Assembly: GCA_965262845.1 (NCBI GenBank)
Contig: CBDHFX010000002.1
Span: 1,736,001-1,800,000, forward strand
From: ECT2AJA-044 sp965262845
Lineage (GTDB): Bacteria > Bacteroidota > Bacteroidia > Flavobacteriales > ECT2AJA-044
Length of the DNA: 64,000 nt
Direction: 5' to 3'
Position numbers and translations under genes: made by a program. Positions within the stretch are counted from its first letter, which is position 1. Every line of letters starts with the position of its first letter. Shown in pieces: positions 17,621 to 27,350 of the stretch. The notes under the pieces were generated by a model that saw nothing but the letters and a program-made list of their open reading frames with translations, was not told the DNA's origin and did not search any database.

Positions 17621-17640
17621 CTGGAATCTCTTTTAAATGA

Positions 17641-17946
17641 TCATACCTTAATTTCCACTTCCACTCCACTGGGTAATTCAAGCTTCATCAAAGCATCAAT
17701 CGTTTTAGAAGATGAACTGTAGATATCTAACAAACGTTTGAAAGAGCTCAGCTGGAATTGCTCACGAGACTTCTTGTTCGCGTGAGGTGAGCGAAGCACA
17801 GTAAAAATGCGTTTTTTGGTTGGCAATGGAATGGGGCCATTGACGATCGCACCAGTACTCTTCACTGTCTTTACGATCTTTTCAGCTGACTTGTCTACCA
17901 GGTTGTGGTCGTAGGATTTTAATTTGATTCTGATTTTCTGGCTCAT
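17641..17946 (-). CDS. rpsJ: 30S ribosomal protein S10
   Basis: 101 residues from MSQKIRIKLKSYDHNLVDKS. The frame is open 28 codons upstream to 18030, but that part lies inside the end of fusA and does not resemble S10. Contains NGPIPLPTKKRIFTVLRSPH and ANKKSREQFQLSSFKRLLDI. Also the NusE antitermination factor. Follows fusA directly: tuf is not between them. Confidence 0.96.
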   Translation of the reverse strand: MSQKIRIKLKSYDHNLVDKSAEKIVKTVKSTGAIVNGPIPLPTKKRIFTVLRSPHANKKSREQFQLSSFKRLLDIYSSSSKTIDALMKLELPSGVEVEIKV

Positions 17947-17959
17947 CTTTCTACGTTCA

Positions 17960-20101
17960 TTAAGCAGGCTGTACCTTTCCCTTAACTCTTGCGATAATTT
18001 CCTCAGCAATGTTATTCGGAGCCGGTGCATAATGGCTGAACTCCATTGTGGAAGTAGCGCGTCCTGAAGTGATCGTACGCAAGTCGGTTACGTAGCCAAA
18101 CATCTCGGACAGTGGGACTTCTGCCCCGATCACCTGGGCTCCGGCACGTGAATCCATACCAGTTACCTGACCACGGCGGCGGTTCAGGTCACCTACAACG
18201 TCACCCATGTTTTCTTCCGGAGTTATAACCTCCATCTTCATGATCGGCTCCAGGAGTACCGGATTGGCTTTTTCAGCCGCTTCGCGGAAGGCTATTTTAG
18301 CCGCGAGCTCAAACGAAAGTTGATCTGAATCCACCGGGTGGAAAGATCCATCGCGTAATACAACCTTCATCGAGTCAATCTCATAACCTGCCAAAGGACC
18401 ATTTTTCATGGAATCCTCAAACCCTTTCCGAACGCTTGGGATGAACTCCTTCGGAATGTTGCCTCCCTTGATCTCGTCCACGAATTCCAATCCGGTTTCC
18501 TCCCCATCCTCAACAGGTCCGAGCGTAACCACAATATCCGCAAACTTACCACGACCACCTGTTTGTTTCTTGTATAACTCACGGTGTTCAACCGTTTCCG
18601 TGATCGCTTCCTTATATTGTACTTGCGGGGCACCCTGATCTAATTCAACCTTGAACTCACGCTTCATCCGGTCAATAATGATATCTAGGTGTAGCTCACC
18701 CATTCCGCTGATCACGGTCTGACCAGAATCCTGGTCCGTTTGTACCCGAAAGGTCGGATCTTCCTCCGTCAATTTGGCCAAAGCCTGACTCATTTTATCA
18801 ATGTCGGCCTGGGTCTTCGGCTCCACAGCAACCCCGATGACAGGCTCTGGAAAGGTCATGGATTCAAGAACAATTGGATTTTTCCCATCACAAACGGTAT
18901 CTCCGGTACGGATTTCCTTGAACCCGACACCTGCACCAATATCACCCGCTCCGATCAATTCAATAGGATTCTGCTTATTCGAGTGCATCTGGAACAAACG
19001 GGAAATACGTTCTTTTTTATGGGTGCCCGTATTGTATACGTAAGACCCTGCAGACAGCTCACCGGAATACACACGAAAGAAGCACATGCGTCCTACAAAT
19101 GGATCCGTCGCAATCTTAAAGGCCAGGGCAGAGAATGGATCACCAGTGGTAGGGCAACGGTATTCTTCCTCATTTGTATCCGGATTAGTGCCGGCAACTG
19201 CTTCGATATCAACGGGTGAGGGTAAGTAGCGAGCTACCGCATCCAACAGGGTTTGTACTCCTTTGTTCTTGAATGCAGAGCCACACAGCATCGGTGTAAT
19301 GGACCTGCCGATGGTCGCCTTGCGGACTGCATTGATCATTTCGCTTTCGGTGATGCTATCCGGGTCCTCAAAGAATTTCTCCATCAAGGCATCGTCGTAC
19401 TCAGCCACAGCTTCTACGAGCTTCCCGCGCCATTCAGCAACGGTATCCTTCAGATCCTCGGGAATATGAGCCACCTTATAGGTTGATCCGAAGTTTTCAT
19501 TGTCCCAGATCACAGCTTCATTGCTGATCAAATCAACCACGCCTTTGAAATCGGCCTCAGTACCGATCGGCACCTGAAGGGGAACGGGATTTCCGTGCAA
19601 ACGCTCAGAAACCTGAGATACTACATTGAAAAAGTCTGCCCCCGAACGGTCCATTTTATTAACAAATCCAATACGGGGAACCTTGTACTTGTCGGCCTGA
19701 CGCCAAACAGTTTCTGACTGAGGCTCCACCCCCCCTACAGCACAGAACAGAGCAACGGCACCATCCAATACACGCAATGAACGCTCCACCTCTACAGTAA
19801 AGTCAACGTGCCCCGGAGTGTCGATGATGTTGATCTTGTATTCTTTTGATTCCGGGATCGGCTGCCCCTGAACGGTCGGGAATTTCCAAAAACAAGTAGT
19901 TGCAGCAGAAGTAATGGTGATACCGCGCTCCTGCTCCTGTTCCATCCAGTCCATAGTCGCAGCCCCATCGTGTACCTCGCCGATCTTGTGGCTTACACCG
20001 GTGTAGAACAAAACACGTTCGGTCGTCGTCGTCTTACCGGCATCAATGTGGGCCATAATCCCAATATTGCGTACGAATCGAAGATCTTGTTTTTTTGCCA
20101 T
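17960..20101 (-). CDS. fusA: Elongation factor G
   Basis: 713 residues, translocation GTPase also used in ribosome recycling. GTPase motifs: G1 AHIDAGKTTTTERVLF, G2 around RGITITSAATT, G3 DTPGHVDFTVEVERSLRVLD, G4 NKMDRSGADF, G5 GSAFKNKGVQ. Domains II-V follow, with GMGELHLDIIIDRMKREF in domain III and GRATSTMEFSHYAPAP near the end. Full length; sits between rpsG and rpsJ in the str operon. Confidence 0.97.
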   Translation of the reverse strand: MAKKQDLRFVRNIGIMAHIDAGKTTTTERVLFYTGVSHKIGEVHDGAATMDWMEQEQERGITITSAATTCFWKFPTVQGQPIPESKEYKINIIDTPGHVDFTVEVERSLRVLDGAVALFCAVGGVEPQSETVWRQADKYKVPRIGFVNKMDRSGADFFNVVSQVSERLHGNPVPLQVPIGTEADFKGVVDLISNEAVIWDNENFGSTYKVAHIPEDLKDTVAEWRGKLVEAVAEYDDALMEKFFEDPDSITESEMINAVRKATIGRSITPMLCGSAFKNKGVQTLLDAVARYLPSPVDIEAVAGTNPDTNEEEYRCPTTGDPFSALAFKIATDPFVGRMCFFRVYSGELSAGSYVYNTGTHKKERISRLFQMHSNKQNPIELIGAGDIGAGVGFKEIRTGDTVCDGKNPIVLESMTFPEPVIGVAVEPKTQADIDKMSQALAKLTEEDPTFRVQTDQDSGQTVISGMGELHLDIIIDRMKREFKVELDQGAPQVQYKEAITETVEHRELYKKQTGGRGKFADIVVTLGPVEDGEETGLEFVDEIKGGNIPKEFIPSVRKGFEDSMKNGPLAGYEIDSMKVVLRDGSFHPVDSDQLSFELAAKIAFREAAEKANPVLLEPIMKMEVITPEENMGDVVGDLNRRRGQVTGMDSRAGAQVIGAEVPLSEMFGYVTDLRTITSGRATSTMEFSHYAPAPNNIAEEIIARVKGKVQPA

Positions 20102-20127
20102 GGCGTGTTACAGATGTATGCAGGTTA

Positions 20128-20595
20128 TCAGAATCGGAAGTGAGAGAATGCCTTGTTTGCTTCAGCCATACGGTGTGTATCCTGACGTTTTTTAACCGCT
20201 GCACCTTCTTCCCTGGAGGCTGCCAAAATCTCATTGGCCAAACGTTGAGCCATGGTTTTCTCGTTGCGTTGACGGCTGTAGCTGATCAGCCACTTCATCG
20301 CCATGCTGATCTTGCGGTCCGGTCGTATCTGCATCGGAATTTGGAAAGTTGCGCCACCAACGCGGCGACTGCGCACCTCTACGTGAGGCATCACATTTGT
20401 CAATGCTTCCTTCCAGGTTTCTAATCCGCTGTTCTCAGACCCGGCCTCAACCAGATCCACCGCTTCATAGAAAATGTCATACGCGATACTCTTCTTACCG
20501 TCGAACATCATACTGTTTACGAAACGCGTTACCATTGGATCCTGAAATTTCGGATCCGGCAATAGTGTTCTTTTTTTCGATTTGGTTTTTCTCAT
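20128..20595 (-). CDS. rpsG: 30S ribosomal protein S7
   Basis: 155 residues, nucleates head assembly of the 30S subunit. Starts MRKTKSKKRTLLPDPKFQDP, contains RVGGATFQIPMQIRPDRKIS and ends MAEANKAFSHFRF. Twenty-one bases downstream of rpsL, 26 bases before fusA. Confidence 0.97.
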   Translation of the reverse strand: MRKTKSKKRTLLPDPKFQDPMVTRFVNSMMFDGKKSIAYDIFYEAVDLVEAGSENSGLETWKEALTNVMPHVEVRSRRVGGATFQIPMQIRPDRKISMAMKWLISYSRQRNEKTMAQRLANEILAASREEGAAVKKRQDTHRMAEANKAFSHFRF

Positions 20596-20616
20596 TGCTC
20601 AAACGGTTATCGAAAA

Positions 20617-20991
20617 TTATTTCTTAAGACGTTTAGCGCCATACTTTGATCTGCGCTGCAAACGACCTTCCACACCAGCCGTATCCAATGCTCCACGAAC
20701 GATGTGGTAACGAACACCCGGCAGATCCTTCACACGTCCACCGCGCACCAATACAATGCTGTGTTCCTGTAGGTTGTGGCCTTCTCCTCCGATATAGGCG
20801 TTCACTTCCTTTCCATTCGTCAGGCGAACACGCGCCACTTTGCGCATCGCAGAGTTTGGTTTCTTAGGAGTCGTCGTGTACACACGGGTACATACTCCGC
20901 GACGTTGTGGGCTCGCGTTCAAAGCGGCAGATTTACTCTTCTTTTCGACCTTTTGCCTGCCTTTTCGTACAAGCTGTTGTATCGTTGGCAT
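20617..20991 (-). CDS. rpsL: 30S ribosomal protein S12
   Basis: 124 residues; decoding-centre protein. Motifs: MPTIQQLVRKGRQKVEKKSK, GVCTRVYTTTPKKPNSAMRK and GRVKDLPGVRYHIVRG. Both lysines whose mutation gives streptomycin resistance (in PKKPNS and GRVKDLPG) are wild type, so sensitivity at this locus is expected. First gene of the long ribosomal transcript, just downstream of the promoter candidate at 21052-21080. Confidence 0.97.
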   Translation of the reverse strand: MPTIQQLVRKGRQKVEKKSKSAALNASPQRRGVCTRVYTTTPKKPNSAMRKVARVRLTNGKEVNAYIGGEGHNLQEHSIVLVRGGRVKDLPGVRYHIVRGALDTAGVEGRLQRRSKYGAKRLKK

Positions 20992-21051
20992 ATAACCTAA
21001 CTAATGATGTTTCAATCAGATAATATATAACACCCCGGTTTTTTGGGACTG

Positions 21052-21080
21052 CAAAGGTAAGAAAAAAATCTAATATCCAA
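21052..21080 (-). promoter_or_regulatory. Bacteroidota-type promoter of the str/S10/spc/alpha genes (candidate)
   Basis: On the minus strand, TACCTTTG (21059-21052) fits the -7 consensus TAnnTTTG of Bacteroidota, with TTG at 21080-21078, 18 bases upstream, as the -33 element. Transcription would begin about 50 bases before the rpsL ATG. No other comparable site was seen in the 195-base gap. Confidence 0.6.
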
Positions 21081-21186
21081 CCGGTTAGAAAAGACTCATC
21101 TGCAAGTACTGAACGGACCTTGATTTTGAATGGAACCCCCGCCCTGCGGCGGGATATGCACCTACCTGTTAGCTGTGGAGGATAAG

Positions 21187-23088
21187 TCAGTCGTTAAAGA
21201 AGAGCATTAAATACCCACTCTCTTCCAACACCTTCCCATTTAATCCGACTGCTCTCACGGTGTAGTAATACATTCCCTCACTGGCAGTTGATCCATTGAT
21301 GGTACCGTCCCATCCCGCGGTCGGGTTATTCCAGTCGGTCCACTCATACACCATATTCCCCCATCGGTTATAGATCGCCCCCTGGAAGTCTTCAATATTC
21401 GCTGTACTGTCATTGGTGGTCACTGCATTGTAGTATGGAAATGCGCCGTTCGGAGTAAACACGTTGGGCATCAGTATCCGCGGATCACTGGTGACGTCAA
21501 TCACGATCGTAGCCGTATCCGTACAGCCCGATACCTCATCATAACCCACCAGAATCACCGTGTATGAGCCATTTTCCTCAAAAATGTAGGTCGTATCCGG
21601 ATCCAATCCCACCACTCCGGTACCAAAATCAATGGTATACGAAGACGCTCCGGTGGTTAAGTTCGTAAAGTCTACCGTGAGGGGTGCCGTTCCATTCGTT
21701 GGAACCGCATCAAGATCTGCAACTACCGGAAATTCATTTAATATGGTAAAGGTCATCGTGCTTTCGCAACCAATACTGTCCTGTACAGTAATGGTATAAT
21801 CCCCCGGGAGCAGATCGTTTCGGTCCAAAGCCGAGGCCCCGTCATCCCACATATAGGTCAAAAGACCGTATCCACCCGTGAGGGTGAGGGCAATGGAACC
21901 GTTGTTTTGGTCGCAATAGGCATTCTGTGCCTGCTCGTGTAGCAGAATGGGAGGGGGTTGATTAACATATACGGTGTCGATGACCGAACAATCGTTCACC
22001 TGATCATACATCTCCACGTAATACGCCCCGGCTTCCAATCCGCCCAGGGTTGCGGAGCCCACAATGTTGCTATCGACCTGTAAAATAACGCCAAACACGC
22101 TGGTCCAGGTTACATCCCATTGCCCGCCGTTCAATGGCAGGCTCACTGTGGCTGCTCCATCGTTATCTGCGTAGCAGGATTCGTCCTGAATGTTAAAAAT
22201 AGCACCCACAGATCCTATCTCTACCTGCACTGAGTCCTGGATTGTCCCGCACTCAAGGCCGAGATAATACGTAGTGGTTGTGGTCGGATTCATCGTGACA
22301 GTCAGCCCCGTATCCAGGGCATTGAAATTCTCATCATACCAGATCACGCCTGTGGTTCCCGTTCCGTAAAACAGGCGTCCTTCATTCTGAATGGTGTAAC
22401 TCGTATTGTTTCGTCCTGCAACCGTATAGGCCTGGGTACCGGTTTCGTTGTGCAGTCCGTGTACCGCCAGTCCACTATTCCAGCTCGAACAGACCGGCAA
22501 ATTCTCAATGTGTGTTTCAATAATATTGGTGGTTTCGTAGATCACGATCTGACCTTTATATAAAAGACTGTTACACTGGTACATCGGAATATTATTGAAA
22601 CTGGCCACGAACTTCCGGAAAGGAGCCGTTCCGAGCGTCCCATAGGTAATGCTTCCGCCAACGCCTGGATCAATATCAACCCAGGGTGCCATGATTGCAG
22701 CAAGGGGTTCGTTCGGATTAGGGATCGGTTGCGTTATCCATGATGAATAGGCATTGGCATTGTTCAAATCAAAGGTCAGGTAGTTGTTGGTCGAAACCGC
22801 GACTTGCGAGTATGTCTGACCATAAAAACAAAAGTCGAACCCAATACTCACGATACTGGAATGGGAGTCGTCCGGACCATTATATATGCCGCTAAGTGTT
22901 GCCGGTTCCCAGAAGTATGGAATAATGGAATCGGCGTACGAGGTTGAACCACCCCCACCAAGGTAGGTTGCGGTCAGGGTTATGGGGCCGCCCTGACAGA
23001 GGAAGGTGTCTGGCGGAGCAATAACCTGCCCAACAGAAGCAAATGGAATAAACAGCAGGAAAGCCCGTTTCAGCATTTCGTTCAACAT
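21187..23088 (-). CDS. Secreted surface protein with SprB-like repeats, PKD domain and gliding/T9SS C-terminal domain
   Basis: About 633 residues from the ATG at 23088 (MLNEMLKRAFLLFIPFASVGQ, a signal peptide); the frame is open to 23277 but the upstream part has no signal character. After an N-terminal domain with Cys-rich loops come two repeats of the SprB type (around NIQDESCYADNDGAATVSLP and NAYCDQNNGSIALTLTGGYG), a PKD domain (TNGTAPLTVDFTNLTTGASS) and the C-terminal gliding-motility-associated domain (LMPNVFTPNGAFPYYN, YNRWGNMVYEW, GWDGTINGSTASEGMYYYTV) that targets cargo to type IX secretion. Exposed on the cell surface; the ligand cannot be told. Transcribed toward the ribosomal promoter and possibly ended by a GC hairpin near 21138-21154 that has no T tract. 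Confidence 0.85.
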   Translation of the reverse strand: MLNEMLKRAFLLFIPFASVGQVIAPPDTFLCQGGPITLTATYLGGGGSTSYADSIIPYFWEPATLSGIYNGPDDSHSSIVSIGFDFCFYGQTYSQVAVSTNNYLTFDLNNANAYSSWITQPIPNPNEPLAAIMAPWVDIDPGVGGSITYGTLGTAPFRKFVASFNNIPMYQCNSLLYKGQIVIYETTNIIETHIENLPVCSSWNSGLAVHGLHNETGTQAYTVAGRNNTSYTIQNEGRLFYGTGTTGVIWYDENFNALDTGLTVTMNPTTTTTYYLGLECGTIQDSVQVEIGSVGAIFNIQDESCYADNDGAATVSLPLNGGQWDVTWTSVFGVILQVDSNIVGSATLGGLEAGAYYVEMYDQVNDCSVIDTVYVNQPPPILLHEQAQNAYCDQNNGSIALTLTGGYGLLTYMWDDGASALDRNDLLPGDYTITVQDSIGCESTMTFTILNEFPVVADLDAVPTNGTAPLTVDFTNLTTGASSYTIDFGTGVVGLDPDTTYIFEENGSYTVILVGYDEVSGCTDTATIVIDVTSDPRILMPNVFTPNGAFPYYNAVTTNDSTANIEDFQGAIYNRWGNMVYEWTDWNNPTAGWDGTINGSTASEGMYYYTVRAVGLNGKVLEESGYLMLFFND

Positions 23089-23239
23089 AACTGTACAGCA
23101 AAGATAACAATTTTTTGTCAAAATCCAAAAAATAATGCGCGGCGTGAAACAGGAACGTTTAGCTATATCAGTTAAACTATTCCAAAAAGAGGAGTTAAAA
23201 TCGTTATTGGAAAAGTAGAGCTGTCCTAAAAGGAATAGA

Positions 23240-23247
23240 TACCTTTG
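23240..23247 (+). promoter_or_regulatory. Possible -7 promoter box upstream of the cysteine synthase-type gene
   Basis: TACCTTTG fits TAnnTTTG and lies 29 bases before the ATG at 23276. No TTTG or TTG occurs at the normal 18-21 base distance upstream (nearest TTG at 23207), so the site is weaker than the others listed. Confidence 0.35.
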
Positions 23248-23275
23248 GCACTGAATGACACACAAGACTTGCGGC

Positions 23276-24256
23276 ATGATCTACAATAGCATCCTGGAGA
23301 CGATTGGCCATACTCCAATGGTTCGGATGGACCGTATTGCAAGGAAATACGGAATTCCCGGAGTGCTGTTGGCGAAGGTTGAGTACTTTAATCCGGGACA
23401 TTCGGTGAAGGATCGGATAGCACTGAAAATGATCGTTGATGCCGAGAAGGAAGGAAAACTCAAACCCGGAGGAACGATTATTGAGTGTACATCCGGAAAT
23501 ACGGGAATGGGACTGGCGCTGGCGGCAGTGATCAAGGGCTACAAACTGATTTGCACCGTGAGCGACAAGCAGAGCAGGGAGAAGATGGACGTGTTGAAAG
23601 CGATGGGTGCCGAAGTGGTTGTTTGTCCGGCCGAAGTGGCTCCTGACGACAAGCGATCATACTACAAGATGGCTGAACGGTTGGATCAAGAGATCCCGAA
23701 CAGCTTTTATCCGTATCAATATGACAACCTGAGTAATCAGGCCGCGCACTACGAAAGCACAGGTCCGGAGATCTGGGAGCAGACCGAAGGAGAGATCACG
23801 CATTTTGTGGTGGGCGTGGGAACGGGCGGAACCATCTCCGGGATCTCGAAATACCTAAAGGAACAGGATCCGGCCGTACAGACGCTCGGAGTTGATCCCT
23901 ATGGTTCGGTATTCAAGAAATACCACGAAACCGGTGAGTTTGACGAAAATGAGATCTACCCGTATATTACGGAGGGAATCGGCGAAGACATCCTACCCAA
24001 AAACGTTGCATTCGATTTGATCGATCATTTTGAAAAGGTTGGCGACCGGGAAGGTGCATGGATGTGCCGGGAACTGGCACAGACAGAAGGACTCTTTCTG
24101 GGATACTCCGGTGGCTCCGCCATGCAGGCCATCGTGCAAATGAAGGACCGCTTTGACAAAAATTCGGTGATAGTTGTCCTTTTCCACGACCACGGAAGCC
24201 GCTATGTGGGCAAGGTCTATAACGACAACTGGATGAAAGAGCAGGGATTTATGTAG
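23276..24256 (+). CDS. PLP-dependent cysteine synthase / cystathionine beta-synthase-type enzyme
   Basis: 326 residues from MIYNSILETIGHTPMVRMDR; the frame also permits an ATG seven codons upstream (23255). A fold-type II PLP enzyme: Schiff-base Lys in NPGHSVKDRIALKM, substrate loop ECTSGNTGMGLALAA, phosphate loop GVGTGGTISGISKYL. It makes a C-S bond by beta-replacement on serine or O-acetylserine. The sequence GIGEDILPKNVAFDLIDHF and the 326-residue length, with no C-terminal CBS domains, resemble the catalytic core of cystathionine beta-synthases; O-acetylserine sulfhydrylase is the alternative. Stands alone between a divergent surface protein gene and a TonB receptor. Confidence 0.85.
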   Translation: MIYNSILETIGHTPMVRMDRIARKYGIPGVLLAKVEYFNPGHSVKDRIALKMIVDAEKEGKLKPGGTIIECTSGNTGMGLALAAVIKGYKLICTVSDKQSREKMDVLKAMGAEVVVCPAEVAPDDKRSYYKMAERLDQEIPNSFYPYQYDNLSNQAAHYESTGPEIWEQTEGEITHFVVGVGTGGTISGISKYLKEQDPAVQTLGVDPYGSVFKKYHETGEFDENEIYPYITEGIGEDILPKNVAFDLIDHFEKVGDREGAWMCRELAQTEGLFLGYSGGSAMQAIVQMKDRFDKNSVIVVLFHDHGSRYVGKVYNDNWMKEQGFM

Positions 24257-24362
24257 TGCCTGATCCATCAATGTTCCAAAAACAGTATAGTGGACCCTCC
24301 GCTGGGTGCCCATACACAGAGCGAGCTTGTTATGTAAATAGCATAGGTGCCCCAAAGGAAAC

Positions 24363-27350
24363 ATGAAAAAAAAACTCTTACTCCTAACTTTCGCCTTTCT
24401 GACCGGGGACGCCTGGGCTCAGGCACGACTCGAGATCAACATACTTTCTGGCCGTTTCAATGACCCGGTGGTGGGCCATATCGTGGAGATCACCAATAAC
24501 GGGATCGGGTTTTCCACAGAGCGGACAACTGACGAGCAGGGGAAGGTGAAGCTGAGCGGACTCCCAACCTCCGGGACTTATAGCGTGGGGAGCCCGGAAA
24601 CACGTCAATACCTGCCCGCTAATTCGGGGTCCTTTGCACTGCGGTCGAACCAAACTCAGAGTGTGACCCTGATCCTGCTGGAGAAATCGCAGTATGCACT
24701 GGACGAAATAACAGTGGTGGAATCGTCCAACGCACGTATCAACACGGTGAATGCCGAGGTAAGTTCGGAACTAACAGCACGTGAGATCACACAGCTTCCG
24801 GTAGAAGGACGCGACATTACCCGCGTACTGTATCGATTGCCAAATGTGACGCAGGCGACCGGATTCTATCCGGAGGCGCCGAATGTAAGCATCAATGGTT
24901 CCAACGGACTTTATACCAACTACACCATTGACGGACTCGATAACAACGAGAATTTTCTGGGTGGACAAAAGTTCGCGGTACCAATCGGTTTTGTGAGCAA
25001 TATTACCGTACTCACGAATAACTACAGCGCTGAATATGGCTGGACCGGTAACGGGGTGTTTGATGTAACCACCAAATCGGGGAGCAATGATCCAACCGGA
25101 GAAGTGTTCTATCTGCTTCGGCCCGGGCCGGTGATCGATGCCAGCTCTCCCTACGCCCAGCGGGATCTGACCGGAAATGCGGTGAAAGACGGGTTCCAGC
25201 GGCATCAATTTGGTTTCGGGCTGGGCGGCGCCTTGCGGAAGGATAAAGCCTTTTACTACATCAACGCCGAACAGACCCTCGACTTCAAGGATAATCTGCT
25301 CAATGTGCAGGAGCTCGGCGTTAATGAAACCGTTCCGGGCCAAAATCGGTATACCTACCTGAGCGGGAAATTGGATTACTACTGGAACGCGCGTTCCCGC
25401 TCATCGGTGCGGGTCAATGCCGGGTTCGTGAGCGTGGATTTCCAGGGGGGCGGACCCGAAGGTGGAGTCTCTTTTCCATCGGCCGGATACAGACAGAACC
25501 GAAATTCCCTGCTCGTAGCAAACAAGAATGTCTACACAGGTGATGATTTTGTGAGCGAAACGAACTTGCTCTACAGCCGTTTTCAGTGGAACTACGCAAA
25601 TCCGTACAATCCTGGCGATCCAAATGTCGAGGTGCTTGATCCGAACGGGCAAACCATTGCACTTTTGGGACATCCGGGATTCGTTTTTGATCAGACCGAA
25701 AACACCGTGCAGCTACAGCAGAAATGCACGTGGTACCGCGATCGTCATACGGTCAGGGCCGGGGCCATGGTCATTGGCAGTCAGCACGATCTCTTCGGAG
25801 GAGGAAATCCGAACGGGAGCTATGTCGTTAAGCTCACACAGGAACAAATAGCTGATCTGGCCGCGGACAGTATCGGATCAGACCTCAGCATTGAGGATAT
25901 ACCATCCGATGTGGAAGTGCTGGAATACCTTGTGGAGCTTCAGCAGAAGGCCTTTGGGGTCACTCAGGCTCGTTTCAGTCTGTATGTGGAAGACCTGATC
26001 GCTGTTTCACCCAGGCTCAACTTAATGGTTGGATTGCGATATGACTACGACAACCTCTCGAAAGGGGGAAATCACCGGGGGGACTGGAACAATTTGGCAC
26101 CGAGGGCCAATGCCAACTACCGGATCAATGAAAAAAGCGTTATGCGTTTCGGTTACGGGATCTTCTACGACAAGATCATCTATGCGATCTACAGCGATGC
26201 CTTGCAACAAAGCAGTACATCGGCTGACTACAAAGCGCAGATCCAGGCGCTCATTGACCAGGGACAGCTGCCGGAAAACACGGACATAGACGCTGTGACC
26301 TTCGACGGAAATCTGAATGCCAGCCTGAATGACGTAGGCTATTTACAGGGGCCACCCGCCGAAGACCTTCAGGGCCAACGCGAGCTTATTTTTAGCAATG
26401 AACGAAGGATCCTAAATCCGGACGGATATCAAAACCCGCTGACCCATCAGTTCAACGTGGGCTATCAGTATCAGGTGAGGGGGAATATGCTCTTTTACGT
26501 GGACCTCTTGCATACGCGATCCGAAAACCTCTTCCGGGTCGTGGACCTCAACGCCCCGGCGCCGCACCCGATCGATCCGGGCAACGTGACCATCCGGCCG
26601 CAGGCCGAAGCTGATGAAAGCCGGGAGGTGCCGGTGTACGAGGGAAGCTACGCTGTGGCAAACGGCGATACGCTCCGGGGAGCCGCGCGTGGGGTGATCA
26701 TGACCGAGACCGGAGGAAGCGCCCGGTACTACGCAGCAAATGTGAATTTAGTGAAGGAAAAGGGACAGGATAAATACGCCTATCGACTCAGCTATACCTT
26801 GTCGCAGCTCAGGAACAACACGGAGGATATTAACTTCCGCGCACAAGACGCGAATAACTTTGAAGAAGAGTGGGGACCGAGTATCAACGATCGGACACAT
26901 GTGCTGAACGGATTGCTGTATTTTTTCCCGGGCGACCGGTTCAGCATCAGTGTGGCGGCTTTGATCCAAAGTGGTCAGCCGATCAACCGGATCCCCGACG
27001 CAACGATCTACGGGACTACAGACCTCAATGGAGACGGACGCTCGTTCGGAGATGCCTATGTGGGAAACAGCGACCGGAGCCCCGGCGAATCGCGCAATAG
27101 CGACCGCTTGCCCTGGAGCACCACCTTTGATCTGGGCCTGCAGTATCAGTTCGGGTTCAGCGGGGGCAGACGTATGGAGATCCGGGCAACTGTTTTTAAC
27201 TTTTTTAATGCCGCAAACCTGAGCGGATACAGCAATAATGCCACACAGAGTAACCAGATCCAGGCTGGCCCGGCCAGTTCGGGCTTGCTGGTGCGCCGGA
27301 ATGCTGCTCCGCCTCGTCAGTTCCAGTTTGGTCTGCGCTATTTGTTCTAA
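24363..27350 (+). CDS. TonB-dependent outer membrane receptor with carboxypeptidase-like N-domain
   Basis: 995 residues. Signal peptide MKKKLLLLTFAFLTGDAWAQ; carboxypeptidase-regulatory-like domain at ~20-115 (VEITNNGIGFSTERTTDEQG); plug domain at ~130-240 (LPVEGRDITRVLYRLPNVTQ, NGLYTNYTIDGLDNNENFLG); the rest is a 22-strand-type barrel ending QFGLRYLF with the C-terminal aromatic residue. Similar to Oar-like receptors. The substrate is unknown; no SusD partner lies nearby, which argues against a polysaccharide utilisation locus. The stop overlaps the next ATG (TAATG), so the radical SAM protein is probably co-translated. Weak AGGA sequence seven bases before the ATG. Confidence 0.9.
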   Translation: MKKKLLLLTFAFLTGDAWAQARLEINILSGRFNDPVVGHIVEITNNGIGFSTERTTDEQGKVKLSGLPTSGTYSVGSPETRQYLPANSGSFALRSNQTQSVTLILLEKSQYALDEITVVESSNARINTVNAEVSSELTAREITQLPVEGRDITRVLYRLPNVTQATGFYPEAPNVSINGSNGLYTNYTIDGLDNNENFLGGQKFAVPIGFVSNITVLTNNYSAEYGWTGNGVFDVTTKSGSNDPTGEVFYLLRPGPVIDASSPYAQRDLTGNAVKDGFQRHQFGFGLGGALRKDKAFYYINAEQTLDFKDNLLNVQELGVNETVPGQNRYTYLSGKLDYYWNARSRSSVRVNAGFVSVDFQGGGPEGGVSFPSAGYRQNRNSLLVANKNVYTGDDFVSETNLLYSRFQWNYANPYNPGDPNVEVLDPNGQTIALLGHPGFVFDQTENTVQLQQKCTWYRDRHTVRAGAMVIGSQHDLFGGGNPNGSYVVKLTQEQIADLAADSIGSDLSIEDIPSDVEVLEYLVELQQKAFGVTQARFSLYVEDLIAVSPRLNLMVGLRYDYDNLSKGGNHRGDWNNLAPRANANYRINEKSVMRFGYGIFYDKIIYAIYSDALQQSSTSADYKAQIQALIDQGQLPENTDIDAVTFDGNLNASLNDVGYLQGPPAEDLQGQRELIFSNERRILNPDGYQNPLTHQFNVGYQYQVRGNMLFYVDLLHTRSENLFRVVDLNAPAPHPIDPGNVTIRPQAEADESREVPVYEGSYAVANGDTLRGAARGVIMTETGGSARYYAANVNLVKEKGQDKYAYRLSYTLSQLRNNTEDINFRAQDANNFEEEWGPSINDRTHVLNGLLYFFPGDRFSISVAALIQSGQPINRIPDATIYGTTDLNGDGRSFGDAYVGNSDRSPGESRNSDRLPWSTTFDLGLQYQFGFSGGRRMEIRATVFNFFNAANLSGYSNNATQSNQIQAGPASSGLLVRRNAAPPRQFQFGLRYLF

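Noticed and set aside
21138..21154. GC hairpin after the gliding-domain gene as terminator
   Set aside because: The stem CCCGCC/GGCGGG is good but there is no T tract on the minus strand, so it is not listed as a terminator feature.
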